A program made the translations under genes and the position numbers. The notes below the pieces were generated by a model. The model was not told the origin of the DNA and did not search any database. It was given only the letters and a program-made list of their open reading frames with translations. Source: Cardinalis cardinalis (lineage: Eukaryota; Chordata; Aves; Passeriformes; Cardinalidae). From it: a stretch of 64,000 bases of DNA. Each line of letters begins with the position of its first letter. Within the stretch, counting starts at the first letter, position 1. The stretch lies in the NCBI GenBank assembly GCA_014549065.1, contig JACDOX010000155.1:1522724-1586723 (forward strand), in the 5' to 3' direction. Of this stretch, positions 40,252 through 53,210 are shown piece after piece.

Positions 40252-40340
40252 AGCGCTCAGGAGGCGGCGAGTGACGCGTGTTTGTGTGNGTCGGGTAATT
40301 GTGCTCCATAAAATTATATTAGATGTGCATTAGGGGCTGT
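40252..40340. other. Small CpG cluster beside AT-rich sequence, candidate regulatory element
   Basis: Within about 45 bases there are several CpGs (AGCGCTCAG, GGCGGCGAG, GACGCGTG, GTCGGG), followed directly by AT-rich TAATTGTGCTCCATAAAATT. It is too small for a standard CpG island. Retained CpGs in this setting hint at hypomethylation, but there is no other evidence. Confidence 0.2.
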
Positions 40341-43300
40341 AACACAAGACAGGAAGAGTAAAGGATACACATAAGCAGGAAGGAGAAGCACAAGCAGGGG
40401 CACTGGAGACTGCTCACNTGGTTGTGCCTCCCCACTGCCCCGTGCCATGGGGAGCTGCCAGCAGCCTCCCCATCCCCTCACACCACCAGCCACGGGACAC
40501 AAAACTGGGAAGGAGCCATGAGGGTTGGTGTCACACCCTACCNTCACATTTCACATGCCCTTTATCCCATTCAGAGGAAATTTAGCACTAGCCCAAGGTG
40601 GGGTTCAGCACCAGTGTTAAAAACCCACACCATAGTGAAGATACCAGCAGATGCTACTAACACAATTTAAAAATGAAATGCCCTAAATCTCATCTTCCCC
40701 CCAAGCTCACAAACTTCAGAGCCCTTTAGGACCTATCCTGCAAGTTCTACCATCCTCTGATTGCCTTTCCTGAATTCACACTCCAAACGCATGCATGGCA
40801 CAGCTTTGCAATGCCTGTGCACAGCCTCAGAGCTGGGAGTACTGGGGCTGCTATCACCTCACCAGAGCCGGGTGTNACACCCCAACACCTGCCCAATTTC
40901 AACTCTGAGCTGACTGTAGAACATCATGGGAAATGTAGTGCTTTTTGATGATGATTCCTCCTCTTTTTCTTCCTTCTCCCTGTTCCCAGCCACACATTCC
41001 TCTGGCATCTTTGGACCAGGGATGTCAGGTTGACAGAGTCCAGGCTCTGTTGGTACATCTGAAGGAAGAAACCTCTTTCTTCACAGCCTTCAAGGACACA
41101 ACTGTCTCCTGACATTTTGGACCTTCATCTTGGGAAAATCCACAGAGGCTGAATTTAGCTACAATTAAATGTCATTTTAATTAATGTAGGTTTTTCTGGG
41201 GCCTTCTGTTTTAGCTTTTATGANTGCCCAACCACTGATTATTTATTTGTTTTAAAGCATTCATTGTTCTTCCATTGATGCCTGAAATCAAGGTCTCAAA
41301 GCAACATCCTCCAAATCCTTTATGGAGGAGAATCTGTATTTTTTAAAATGATTGGTGGAACATTCTTAGTTTTGTGTGTTTGCATATAGNAAACCACTTA
41401 TGTGCAGCTCTAAATATGACTAAGTGGACTACAGACAGGTCAGAGGATAGGTTGTTACTAGGCAGATAAGAATTTCAGATGCAAACTTAAAAATATAATT
41501 GGCATGTGAGCAGGTAGCAGGAAACTATGTGGGATATATTTTCTGAGCATCTACACTTCCACCATTTCTCTGCAATGGAAATGCATCAGCACACGATTTT
41601 TACCATCAAAGCCCGCGATGTTGTAACCTACTGCAGAATTGTGGCCTTAGGGTTCAGTAAATTACTGTAAAATAATTTTAAATGTTTGCTGTTTTCTTTC
41701 AAAATGAAAAATACAGAATGAAAACCTCAAAAAAAAACATCACACAGAAATAACTGATTTGGTTATATTACTGCATGAGTGTGGAAATGCTTTTAAAGCC
41801 CCTCTGCTGCTGGGCGGGTGCTCAGGGTGCTTTGGGGTCCTGGTCTTGCCATCAGACCAGGCGTGGCAGAGCTCCCCAGCCCCAGCAACTGCCCTGGCCA
41901 CCTCAGGCTTGGAGGATCCATGCCTCAGGCACTATTCAAAGAATTACGTGCTGCATCCAACAGCAAAATTTTTCAATCAAGGCCAAGAAGAGGAAAAATT
42001 CTACAGGAAGATGGGTCTAGTTTTAATTACAGCAGCACAAATACAACCCTGACAAACCCCTGCAGAATAGACACCTCTTAGCATTTCCCTCTCAGAACCA
42101 CAGCAAAAAACACATGAAAGGTCATATACAAGATAGGATTTGACACAATAAGATTTCGCTCCCATGTTAATGCACCTCAGATCAAGCCAGCAAAAGTGAA
42201 ATAATAAATTTAGGAAAACAAGCAAAATGACCCTACTGGTTGGTTGGTTTTCTAGATACCATCTACATATTTTAGAAACGTACAACCTTCTAATAGAAAT
42301 GAATAAACTACTCAACCATAAAGTTGCTATAGAAGATATGCTTGTTCTGATTGGAAAGGGCATCTGCTATCTGCAATATTGATAATACTTTTCAAATTTC
42401 ATCTGCTTTTGTTTGCATTCTGTGTCGTCTGTTTAAACACACTGGGAATAATAATGAATCCCAGCATTATCTCCACTTTTTCAAGGCCGAACATATAACT
42501 TTATCACAAAAATAATTAAAATTCTTTGGCACTCTTGTATCTTTTCCATTAAACGTTATCAAGCAGTGACAATAAACTAACATCAGTCCAAGGCTGCCCA
42601 TATGCTGCTTTTAAAAAGAATGTATTTGTCCCAGGGTGAGAGACATGAATTTTGTGTTTACAGGGTCAAACAATTCCAAAGTTTTTTACAGTGTAAGGAC
42701 TAAAAAATCTGTGCATGCACACACACATGCAAATGCACAAACACAGAGCTGAGGATATTGGGTTCAGAGGGAACACCTACAAACTGTTTTGTTAAAACTT
42801 CCATTCACAGGCAAATCTTAGCAGCTTAATAATTTGGAGAACTAAAGATATAAATATTTTGCATACTTGTACAACACAGTCAATCCAATAAATGATGCTC
42901 TGAAACATTCTTGGATGTCATATGCAGTTAATCTCAGATGTAGCAGTGATTTTTTTTCCTGAAGTGAATTTCATATATAGAGCTATATATTATCTCCTAC
43001 ACATAGGAATAATGTTACAACTTTATTTTGAAAATCAATAATATTTTAAAATTAATAATATTAGTGTTATCATCTTTTTTAAATCCCTTTTCCTTTGTTA
43101 TCCAAGATAAAGAAAAATAAAACATGTTCTCTGATAATATTTGCTTAATATTGATTAATACTCATTAGTTATTTAAGAAAGAAGCCACCAACACTTCNTT
43201 TTTCACACACCTCTAGTTATTTGCCAGTGAAAACCAGTGTAGGTTTTAGAATACATTGCTACAATATCCAACTCCAAAGTCTTTATGATNTTTATAATCT

Positions 43301-44647
43301 GTGCTAACTTCTGCTTAAAATGTAGTAAAGCAATGATGTTGATCTCATTTCAATAGCACATACACAGCATTGCATAGTAATGCACTGGCTTTTATAAGCC
43401 AGGAAACAGTACCAACTCACTAAACAGATCCATCAGGATAATTGAAGAACTCATTTCAGGAGAGCTCCCATATGAAGGCAGAAATGTTAGAAGATGTTAA
43501 ATTTTCTTTTTGTGTATTGTTGGCTCGCTTGATAAGCAGAAGCAAGTTTATACAGCTCTGCAGCCAGTGTAGAATGCTTAAGCAAGAAATCCATAACTTT
43601 TAATATGATGAGATTGTCCTGCTAGGAGAGATGGATTTTTTCCAATATCACTGCTAACAAACAAGTGGAGTTTCCTGTATCAGCACATTTCTGTTTCTAC
43701 TCTGCAGCACACATGTGCTTCATTTAGAAACAATACATGGCTCAACATTTTTGGCATATTAAAAATGAGACGAGTGCGTTGGACTAGCTGATGGACAGGT
43801 ATCCTAACAGGTTTCTTTGGAGAATGAGTACAAAATCTTACACAGATAGACACACTGACAAGCTTGAGAAAACAGGGAGGGGGGAAGTGTGAAGTTATTT
43901 GTGTTAACTTCCCTTCCAAGATTTAGTGGCAGTGTTACTTACTGGAGTGACTGCTGGGTGGACAGATAATGTCACACAGTGTCTTATTACATGATTTCAA
44001 ACCCCTGTGCACAATCTCACTTCCTGCATGAAACTTAAATATGTTTCAGGTAGGAGCTAAATAAAAGACGTTACTTTTCATCTGCTTTTTCACTTAATGC
44101 TAATATAGTCACTTGTCAGTGAATGTAAAAGTAAAGGAGACAAGGGTTTATTTTTATACCTCACAGAACAGCAACTGGTGATTTCCCTTAGATCATTGCT
44201 TTTGTGTGTGCAGGCACTAAGCTTTTTTCTTTTAATATTTTAGACATACTTTATTTTTTATTCAAAACAGTTTTATCCCAAGCCTGACATGCCGATATTG
44301 TCAGGAAAGGAGGTGTGATGTTTGAACGTTACTGGGTACTTTCTCTCATTATACCTTATGAATGTAGGTGGTGCATCTCATTAATCCTAGAGCTAATCAC
44401 CAGGCTCACAGTACTCATTCCTTCAAAGGTTTGGCTGAAGACACAGCTCTCTGGTTCACTTGAGAGGATTCACAGCACATGTGTCTCCAGGAGCAGGCAG
44501 TGGGGACATGGAGCAGAGCTGCTGCTGGGATGGGATTGCTCNGAGCAGCACAGCTCTGCCAGCCACATCCAAATACCACACCAGGTGTCCCACTCAGAAT
44601 GGATGAAAACATGCTTTCTCTCTAGGCACTGTGTGTTTTGTGTTCAG
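40341..44647. other. Mostly AT-rich non-coding DNA
   Basis: No gene is recognised. GC patches lie at 40390-40530 and 41800-41930. From 42350 to 44300 the DNA is AT-rich. GTTGGACTAGCTGATGGAC near 43780 resembles a CR1 3' block but lacks the tail, so it is not called. A short degenerate CA-rich patch is at about 42715-42745. Confidence 0.6.
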
Positions 44648-44696
44648 GAAAAGCACCATGGAGACCTATCAAATCTCCATGAGGGACCACATGCAG
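44648..44696 (+). other. Exon-like segment with optimal start context (speculative)
   Basis: A TTTTGTGTTCAG acceptor-like sequence precedes 44648 and CAG|GTGAGG, a good splice donor, follows 44696. Inside, CACCATGG gives an ideal Kozak start at 44658, followed by 13 codons (METYQISMRDHMQ) ending exactly at the donor in phase 0. An alternative acceptor (CTTTCTCTCTAG) would start the segment at 44626. I do not recognise the peptide as the start of any protein. These signals can coincide by chance. Confidence 0.12.
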
Positions 44697-46669
44697 GTGA
44701 GGCAGGATCCAGGCTCCTCCTGCTCACAGGCAGGAGAGGGGACTGCTCCCTTCTCTTTGGATGGCCCCCTGAGGGATGTTGTGCAGTTACTGTTGGGGCT
44801 GTGATGAGTAGGCAGCAGCCACCAGAACATCCTGGCAAGCCATCAGTGTGGCAAGTTTGGCCAAGTTTGTCCCTACAGCACACCTGGCCATGGGATGAGC
44901 AGGATGCCAGAGGTGCCATGAGTGCAGCAGGGAGCCTGAGCCATGCAAGCTTTGGAGAGCATGGCTCCTGCAAGAAGAGCATAATTCAGAGAGCCTCACC
45001 TTGATGGGGCTGAGCAGAAGATGAAAACAAGCTGCAAGCTGTGGCATTGGTGGCCATGGGAGCAGCAGGGTGAGAGCACTCCCCCTGTCACTTTGCTTCC
45101 AGCCAGCACACAGCATGATCTGGCAGGACAGAGCAGGAGCCTTCACTCAGTTAATTATCAGAGTGTTGCAGCTTCGGTTCTTTGCTTTCTTTTTCACCTT
45201 CTTCACTCTTTCTACCTAACCTCCCTTTGGTTTTCTCAAGTATGCACGCCTACTCAATTCAATTAGCCTTGGATACAGCACCGAGGCCTCAGATACCTGT
45301 AGTCATTATCCCAAGCACTTTTCATAAGAGTATGGATATTAGTCCCAAAGTCCTGGCAAAATTCCAGCTAAGCTAATGTATTTACAGCCTAACCTCCCCA
45401 AATGTATCTCTTAGTTTTAAGTAGGGGAGTTATTCTTCATTTTCCCTCCTTGCTTTGCTGTGTAGGGTTTCTCATAGAGTTAAACTTATTCCCCATGGCA
45501 GAATAATGCAGGATTTTTCAGTCTTACCGCCTTGCAACATTTGGTATTTTTCTTTAAGCTGCAGCTTCTGGACTCCTGAGACTGCAAGAATCCTGGTTCC
45601 CAACCCCTCCCTTTTTTTTTAAAAGCTAGCCGCTAATCCTTGTGTAAAAAAGCTTAAAGCACAAAGCTCCAAAACAACTAAAAGATGCAACTCGACATCT
45701 ATTATTATCTTTAAAATATCCCATGAATTTAAATTAATTCCCATGTTGTCTGAGTGGTGCCCCAGACACATTCCTGCAGCTGGCGATGCCAGTGGTGCCG
45801 CAGAGCCGGGGCTGAGGCTCTGCACGAGCCCACTTCTGCTCCCAGTTACACCAGCAAGACCACTGGGGCTGCCTGCCTGCAGCTGTGGGCAGAATGATGC
45901 ATACGTGTTGTTGAAGGGCAGGTCTGGGGCCANACCCTGCCCTCCTGTGCCATGCCAAAATTTCTCAGTTCATACAGGGAATGAGACAGTCAATACCTAC
46001 AGCTCTGTGCAGGGACGGTTGTTCTAAGACATTATCTCAAGATGTTGGCTGGTTCTGGAAGGATGAGGGATTTGTTGCCCAGGCTCTGTCATCTGCTAAG
46101 AGGGATGCAGCAGATCCATCTGCAGGGAGGTGCCCAGCTCCCTCAGAGGCAGAAGCTGCCACGTTCTGGGTGCTCAGCCCAGCGCTCCCATGGGGACGCT
46201 ACATGGAAGGAAACGTGCACATTGTCACTCCAGGGGAGTCACACATTTAACTCCTCCTCACTAACTTTAATAGATTTTCTTGACAGAAAGATAATGGGGC
46301 ATTTTGGGCCTCATCCTATTTCTTCAATTCCTTGGAATTAGCTGGAATTCCTTGGAGATTAAACCAGGCAAGTTTAAATAGCATTTTATTTCATCTGTGG
46401 CTTGCTTTACTGGGGTCCTTTCATGGCAGACTCACAAACATTATTCATTAGTTTGCTCACCTATCTGTACCCCTATCCCAGCTACCCAATATTCGAAGAC
46501 AATCAGCAAATTAATGATTTCACATTTTCAGCCCATTAAATTATTTATTGCTGGTGTCAATAGAAAGTTTTTAAAAGGTAAAATATATTTGTATATTGAC
46601 TGCCAATTCTACATGGATGTAATGGCACCAGGCAGTGTACCACATCATGAAATAAAAATTAAATTGTAG
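44697..46669. other. GC-rich non-coding patches
   Basis: GC-richer DNA at 44440-45170 and 45760-46210 carries overlapping frames on both strands, the longest 229 codons (44315-45004) with no domain. A short direct repeat, AATTCCTTGGA, occurs at 46326-46336 and 46345-46355. No gene is recognised. Confidence 0.55.
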
Positions 46670-47330
46670 TTGGGCTTTTAAATCAACTCAATTAAAATAA
46701 AGAGATTCTTGGCTTGATATAGGGAAATATTTGTATTTCCAATTCTATTTGTTAATACATTGACATATGTGCTATTTTTTAAATGTAGCACTAAGTGCAC
46801 TTTCTGTCAATGCCATAGATTTTTTAATAGACTGAGAAAATGCATTTCATTTCTTCTTATTTTCCTTCAATACATCATTTGGTTCTGCTTTTTTGCCTGC
46901 ATGAAATTCATTTTCTAATGGAAATATTTGTTTTGTAAATCAAATATGTATTATGCACAAAATGCAAAGCACAAATTAAATTATGTTAATGAAATGAAAG
47001 AGATATGAAATGCATATTTCATGGACAAAACATAACCTCAGCAAACAACCATTTCTTGATAAAATCTTTAAACACAATCTCATTCTGTGACAGACATATT
47101 GTTAAAGCAGATAGCACCTCATTTAAATGGTTTCCTTTAATATTAGTGCTTAGTATATAATTGTAAATAACTTTTGGGATGAAAAACCAATAATGAAATA
47201 CTGTCTTTAATAGTTTGCTATTGATGTCAGCATAAAATTTGTAGTAGTTGAATATTGGAAATTGGGAGTGCGCACACATATAGTCAAAAGCTGTAAATGA
47301 TTGCATATTTAAATAGAGCTGACTAAGGCA
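46670..47330. other. Candidate conserved AT-rich non-coding block
   Basis: About 650 bases of continuous AT-rich, repeat-free sequence without undetermined bases. It contains AATATGTATTATGCACAAAA and homeodomain-like AATTAAATTATG. The minus-strand frame here (95 codons, 47019-47306) shows no domain. Long uninterrupted AT-rich unique sequence flanked by ordinary DNA is typical of developmental enhancers, but this is inference only. Confidence 0.2.
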
Positions 47331-50300
47331 AAGATGTTATAGATATTAGTAATAGGCAGAAAATTATGCTGACCTAACATTATTTGACAAAACCCACTGT
47401 TTTAAATTATATATTGGTTACACTTAATGAATAATAGATTCTGTAGGTGTTGTTTCTCAGATCACAATGCTGATGACACTATATGTTGGAGACTTCTTAC
47501 TCTTCCTTCTGACAATAAAGCAGGTAGAGCCCACAAAGGCCACCAAAACACAAAATTGTATCCATTGGTCTCCAACCTAGCCTAGTCTTCTGCAGGACAA
47601 ACATTCCCAAAGATAGGAGCAAAAGGCATATTCCTGAACAAATACCATGCAAGAAAAAGCACTTGACATACAGGNGGGGATTTCAGGCAGGTCTTGGGTT
47701 GCTGTGCCCTCCTAAGTAGTAGAGTCATCACAGAGAGCACATCCATGTGTTGTGTTTCATCCCTGTTTTGCCATCAGTCAGATTCAATGGGTTGGCCCAC
47801 ATCTGTGGCATCCATTCCTCTGTCCTCCTCTCTGCCTTGAGCATGCATGAAATCAGAACAGAGAGCTCTCGATATGTAAGCCAATTCTTTCAGACATTTT
47901 AGGGCAGCAAAGAATGTATTAAATCACCAAAGGGACATCTGTCTCTTCTCTACTACATTATTTTTATCAAAAATGCTAAGAAAGAGAAAGAACATGATGC
48001 AGAGTGAAAAGAAATAACCAGCCCCAAAACTCAGATGATCATTAGAGAGCTGAGAGATGCCTGTAATCTAACAGGTGATAAGAAGACCAAAGCACTTATT
48101 TGAATGTTGCTATTCTTTGCGTGAAAGCAGGAGAGCTATACATAATTAATTGGGATCTGCTTCATTTTCTGAAAGAGAACATATTTGTTTTTATATTAAG
48201 TGTTACAGAAGANACTTAAGATTCAGGCACTGATACCTGATAATTGTTTATCATGGTTTTTTGCAGGAGGGAAGCAAGATTGATGGACAAACCAGGACAG
48301 CGCTGTCTGAAGGCCTTTGGATTTTAAGTCACTGTGGTTTTATTTCTTAGCCCAGTATCAAAACTGGCCTGAGGCTGGTTGGCAACTCATTCCATCTTTG
48401 CAGTGCATGATACTGCATAGCAGTATCTGCTGATGTTTAGAGCTGTTGCCTTTGAGAGCAGTGACAACAGTACAAGAACAGTAGAAGTCCTCTCATTCTT
48501 TTGNAGATGCTCAGAGCCACCTGCCCTGAGCCCTGGTGAGATATCAGACCCCTCTGTGGCATGGGGTGCCCAGTGAGGCCGTGGCTGGGCTCCAGCACCC
48601 CAAGTGATGGAACACCCACCACGCTGTGACACCCAGCACTGCCCCCGGGAGCTGGGCATGGCCAGGCTCGGGCCAGCTGAGAGCCAGGTCAGAACAGACT
48701 GCAATAGGAGGGACCAAAAGATTCATTAAAACTACAAGCCCGCCTCCCAACTAATGAAATATATTACCCCAAGATTCAAACTGCCCCCCAGGGCTGCTTT
48801 CCCCACTGCCCCTGCACAGCCCACAGCTATTGGGCTGTGCCACCTGAACTTTCCCATTCCCAAACAGCATCTCCAGGCAGGAAAATACCCTCAAAATGAC
48901 AGATTGCCCCAGCCTGGGCCACGGTATGTGCTGCTCCAGCATTTCCCTGTGGCAGCAGCTCAAACTCTGCTGCTGCTGAGGACATCTCTCCAAGAAGGGA
49001 GGCTTTGTGCCTTCCTCCACATGCTGTCAGCCATCGTGGTGGAGACAACTTTCCACTTTGCTCTGAGGCACAGACAGGTGCCTTTAGTAATGTTCACGAC
49101 AGCCTTGATATCAAATGCATAACTCTGAGATAAGCTTGGCAATAAATACCTATAGCAAACACAGTGCAGCAGCANGACAGCAGAGACCTGTGAAACCAAA
49201 GAGGGCTCTCCCAGTCCTACATTAAACTATTTATTAATCATACCTGCCCTATTTCCCTTCATCACAGGCACCTCAGCACTGTGATGGATTAATGGGGACA
49301 CAGGAATGCAGCTTTCCTTTAGTGAGCAAAACAGGTAACGAAATTCTGCACGCCCTTTGTAGCAGGATGGCCACAAAACCTGCTCAGGACTCCCAGAAAT
49401 GGGTGGGCTTTGATCAGTTGCACAGTGGGATATTGGACAGGAGCAGGGTACAAATGCTGTTGAGGTTTAAAAAGAAGAGGACAGCAAAATGTCTGAGTGA
49501 GATTAACATTGCAGCCTGCCTTTGCTTCTGGCATAACAAAAGAATGCAACCAAAATAAACAGTGCAGCTGTGTGAATCTGAGCTCCTTTTGAACCAGGCC
49601 ATCAAACTGTCTCTCTGCCGTAAAGTAAAAAACCTTCCAAACACTTCCAGAATCTCCAGACTTGGCAATTTCCCCAGGATAACCCAGTAAATTGCTGGGG
49701 AGAAAAAAACAAAGCATCCCATGTATCATAAAATACTGGAATTTTATCCCAAGCAAAGGCCAAAAGCTTCTCCAGAGGGAGAATCCAAAGGCTGATCTCG
49801 GATAGTCAGAGCTGAGGAAGGGAATTCTCTCTGTCTGTCCACAAAGCCATTGGACTGGAACACAATAACACAGAGAAGGCATGCTAGGGAAGAAAATGTC
49901 TCCAAGGAGTGCCAGGATTTTTTGAACATGGCTACAATGGATCTTGAGGGTCACAGAGTGAAATCTCCAGCCATTGAAGGTGACTGAGTCACTGCAGAGC
50001 TGCTGATGTGGCATCAGTGGCCATCCTCATTTGATCAAACCAGGCTGGATACCTTCCTGAGCCATAAAACCAATTCCAGACTTCCTATTTGTTATTTGAG
50101 CAGAAACTATGAGAAAGAAACTATCCTGAGTCAATGGAATTATGGATATTTAAATCAGAGTAAAACCTGCTCCCTAACATATCCATTGTGTATATACCAC
50201 CTATAGAGGAATAATGGATGCTAAATCTAAGTTGTGCTTCCTACACTTATTTCATAGGAAATACAATTTTTTATCTATTTTATCAATTTTCTAAAATGAA

Positions 50301-53210
50301 TCTTCCTCTTTTTCATTATCAAATTTCAATCTTATATCATTTCCAGCACCACCCCAAGCCATTCTGGAGTTCTCGTTTACATCACTAGAGATTAATATTA
50401 GGTGTTTGTAAAAGGAGGATATTAGCTTCTCCCTTATATCTGTCAAAATTAATAACTTCTCTATCACAGATAACTTCAGGTCAATATTAGATTCATAGAT
50501 GTGGCCAGAAATAAAATGTATGGAAATATAATATCTCATTTATAAGTATCCAAAAAGGAAAATAAAAAAAAAGAAGAAAAGTGTTTTCATTATTGAAATT
50601 TAGACTGCAACTGTTCTAAAGATCAAAAGACTTNGAGGGCTGAACATATCTGCCATATGGCCTTAGCCTTTTAAATAGAAAACAAATTGGAGGTCAGCCC
50701 AGGGGAGAAGAGAGAAGTGAATTTTCTACAAGCAGGGCAAAGGAAGGCATCAGGATCCTCTCCCCATTGTGTTTGCATTTCTGTCTAAATGTATATTGTG
50801 GCCAGAAGAAAGGNTCCAGACATAAATGTTTGTTCAATGATTGATGTAAATACTTGNGTGATGATTGATAACGGTGGTGTCTGGCAGATGTCCACCTCCT
50901 GCACAGCTGATCCACTGTGGTACCTCCTGATGTTGTGCTGATTTAAAGGGAATAACACGTTCAAAGTGACCATATTGCAGCAAAAATATCCNGTGCTCTT
51001 GGTCCAGCAGAGACCANGTTGATTATATTTGTTAATGGACCACNTTGCTGTTTTCTAAAATCTACTGATTTAAGAGCATCAGCAGACACAAAGCTCATCT
51101 GTGGCCTGGTGGAGGTAGAGAAGGTCTTGGCCATCTCCCGTGGAGCGCTCCTGACTGGCAGGAGTCTCTCAAACTGCAGACATGGTTCAGAGCTGTACCA
51201 GGGACACGGGCAGTGCCCAAGTGTGCCCTGTGCACTGCAGTTCAGCTGTTCTGTCCCAGTCCTTAAACACAGACCGGGCCAGGTAACTTTCACACTTCTG
51301 TTGTGAACATAATTCTGATTCTGACTGGCTTTCCTGGTTTCCCAGCTGGCTGTCCCCATCTCAGCACCGTGACCGTGCCACAGAGGCAGAGCTCAAAGCC
51401 TTTCAGGCAGAGTGTGGGCTCGGGAGAGGAAGATGAAAAGAGCGTTGCCAATGCAAAATCTATTTTTTACGTAGGTTTCAAGGGAGAAGGTGAGATAAAT
51501 ACATGCTGTGGGAATACAACAGAGGAGAAGCTGTATGAGTTATGCTTTCAGAAGTAAATAACACTGGAGCCAGTGATTTAAAGGTTGTTAAATTTTCCCA
51601 ACTATTTTATTCACTGTGATCAAAATTATATCAGTGATGTTCTTACTAATATATCCCATTTGGCTCAATAATCTTTTATTTGTAATTACAGGTGAAAAGG
51701 TCGTTTTAAGAAAGCCTGCATGGGCTTTAAAGAATTATGCTGCTTTCACTTTGTTTTTATAAGCAATTGAGGATAGAGGGCAAAATTAACTAATGCTACT
51801 TTCTGTGAGAAAAATATTAAAACATCCTCAGTTCATATCCTCATTTGCCCAAAGGAGTTTTTCCTATTGCTCTTCTTCAACCCCTGGCTCTGTGCACTGA
51901 CTGCTCCCTGCAGCTGCTGTGGGTAGCATGGCACCAGCCACCAACCTGCCCGTGGGGAAGCAGCATCTCCCCCCCTTTCCTTCCTCATCTCCTCAAACTC
52001 TGGATGACCCATAGTAAAATCCTTTTAACAAGGCTTCGTTTCTTGCTGGCCCAGTTAAAACTCTGCAAAAATAAACACAAGCCATTCTTTGTTTTTCCTG
52101 TGGCTTTGGGATCCGTTTCAAGCACGGAAAGAAGCAGCCCTACCTGGGTGTCAGGCACAGGGAAGGGAGAGCAAAACAGCCAAATGGGAAAAGAGTTGTC
52201 TTGAANGGGAAAACTGCCAGGGAGGGACATTTATATCCATATTCTTCTTGGGTGCCTTGTGCTGCACTGAGATCACAGTGATCACATGCTTGACCCTAAG
52301 CAAAGCTCTGGGCATGCAGAGGCACCCGAGGTGGTACAAACACAGAGTGTAAACACCACTCAACTCCATGTGATCCCATTGGTCTCCCTTTCTGGATGCT
52401 GGTGTACAAATTCCACAGAGGACCACACTTCTGCACATTTAAAGTGAAACCCTGTTCACTGGCCAATGAATGCTGAAGGTCAAGTGCAAGCAGGGCTCTG
52501 GTGCCCAGGACCCAGGGACAGGCACCCACCAGGCAGCTGCTGGCACGGGGCCGGTGGCACCGCTCACTCCAGAGGTCCCTTTTGAACAGGCACACTCCTC
52601 CCTCCAAGAATCACATGGATGAAAAGCTGCATCTGTGTGAAGGAAAGCGTTCCCTGACCCAGCTCACCACGTTTCAGTTTGAAGTGCTGTTTGTCACCAC
52701 TAAGCACTACTCTCCCCACCAAGGAGTGCTATTTCTCCCTGGAATTGCTCTCTGCTTTAATAGGGTGTGAATGCCTGAAACACTATGGTGCAGTAATAAT
52801 GTTATTCGTGTTTGGCTCCTAGTGGGGAAACACAAAAGCTGCCACATGAACTCTTCTACTTGAAGATGATACCAACATGTATATTACTTCAAAAGATGGG
52901 GAATATGTCTTTATGACCTAACCCAGCTGAACTCACAAAAACAATGGCATCTCCTGCATTGGGAAGAGTAAAGTATTGAAACAGGACTCAGAGGAGATCA
53001 ATTAATCAGCCCATTCCCNTGTGTACAAACACAACCCTTGGACCTCAGATCTGAGAGGTTTACACACATCTCTGCAAAAACATCCCCACTGTAGTTGGTT
53101 TTCTTAACATTGGAAATTAGAAAAAGAAAATACATATTGTTCCTTCAGTATCAATCAGCTTCAAATACTGGGCTAGGGTTGANTGCCTACAAGTTTAACC
53201 TCTAGGTTCA
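47331..53210. other. Non-coding DNA
   Basis: No gene is recognised. GC-richer patches lie at 48500-49060 and 51100-51280. A 231-codon minus-strand frame (49319-50014) has no recognisable domain. AT-rich DNA fills 50100-50620 and 51550-51840. Frames overlap on both strands at 52090-52610. Confidence 0.55.

Noticed and set aside
43765..43815. Possible CR1 fragment (GTTGGACTAGCTGATGGAC)
   Set aside because: Only about 15 bases resemble the CR1 block. The following GGTCCCTTCCAACC block and the ATTCTRTG tail are not recognisable.
44315..45004. 229-codon plus-strand frame
   Set aside because: No domain; an overlapping minus frame exists and an undetermined base lies inside. Only the smaller exon-like segment at 44648-44696 seemed worth noting.
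47560..47630. Possible internal CR1 similarity (TTCTGCAGGACAAACATTCCC)
   Set aside because: It only vaguely resembles the CR1 segment around CTCTGCAGGCTGAACAGTCCC and is too short and diverged to call.
49319..50014. 231-codon minus-strand frame, possible viral or transposon protein
   Set aside because: I looked for reverse transcriptase, integrase, gag, envelope and transposase motifs and found none. The Cys/Phe/Leu-rich make-up fits a chance frame.
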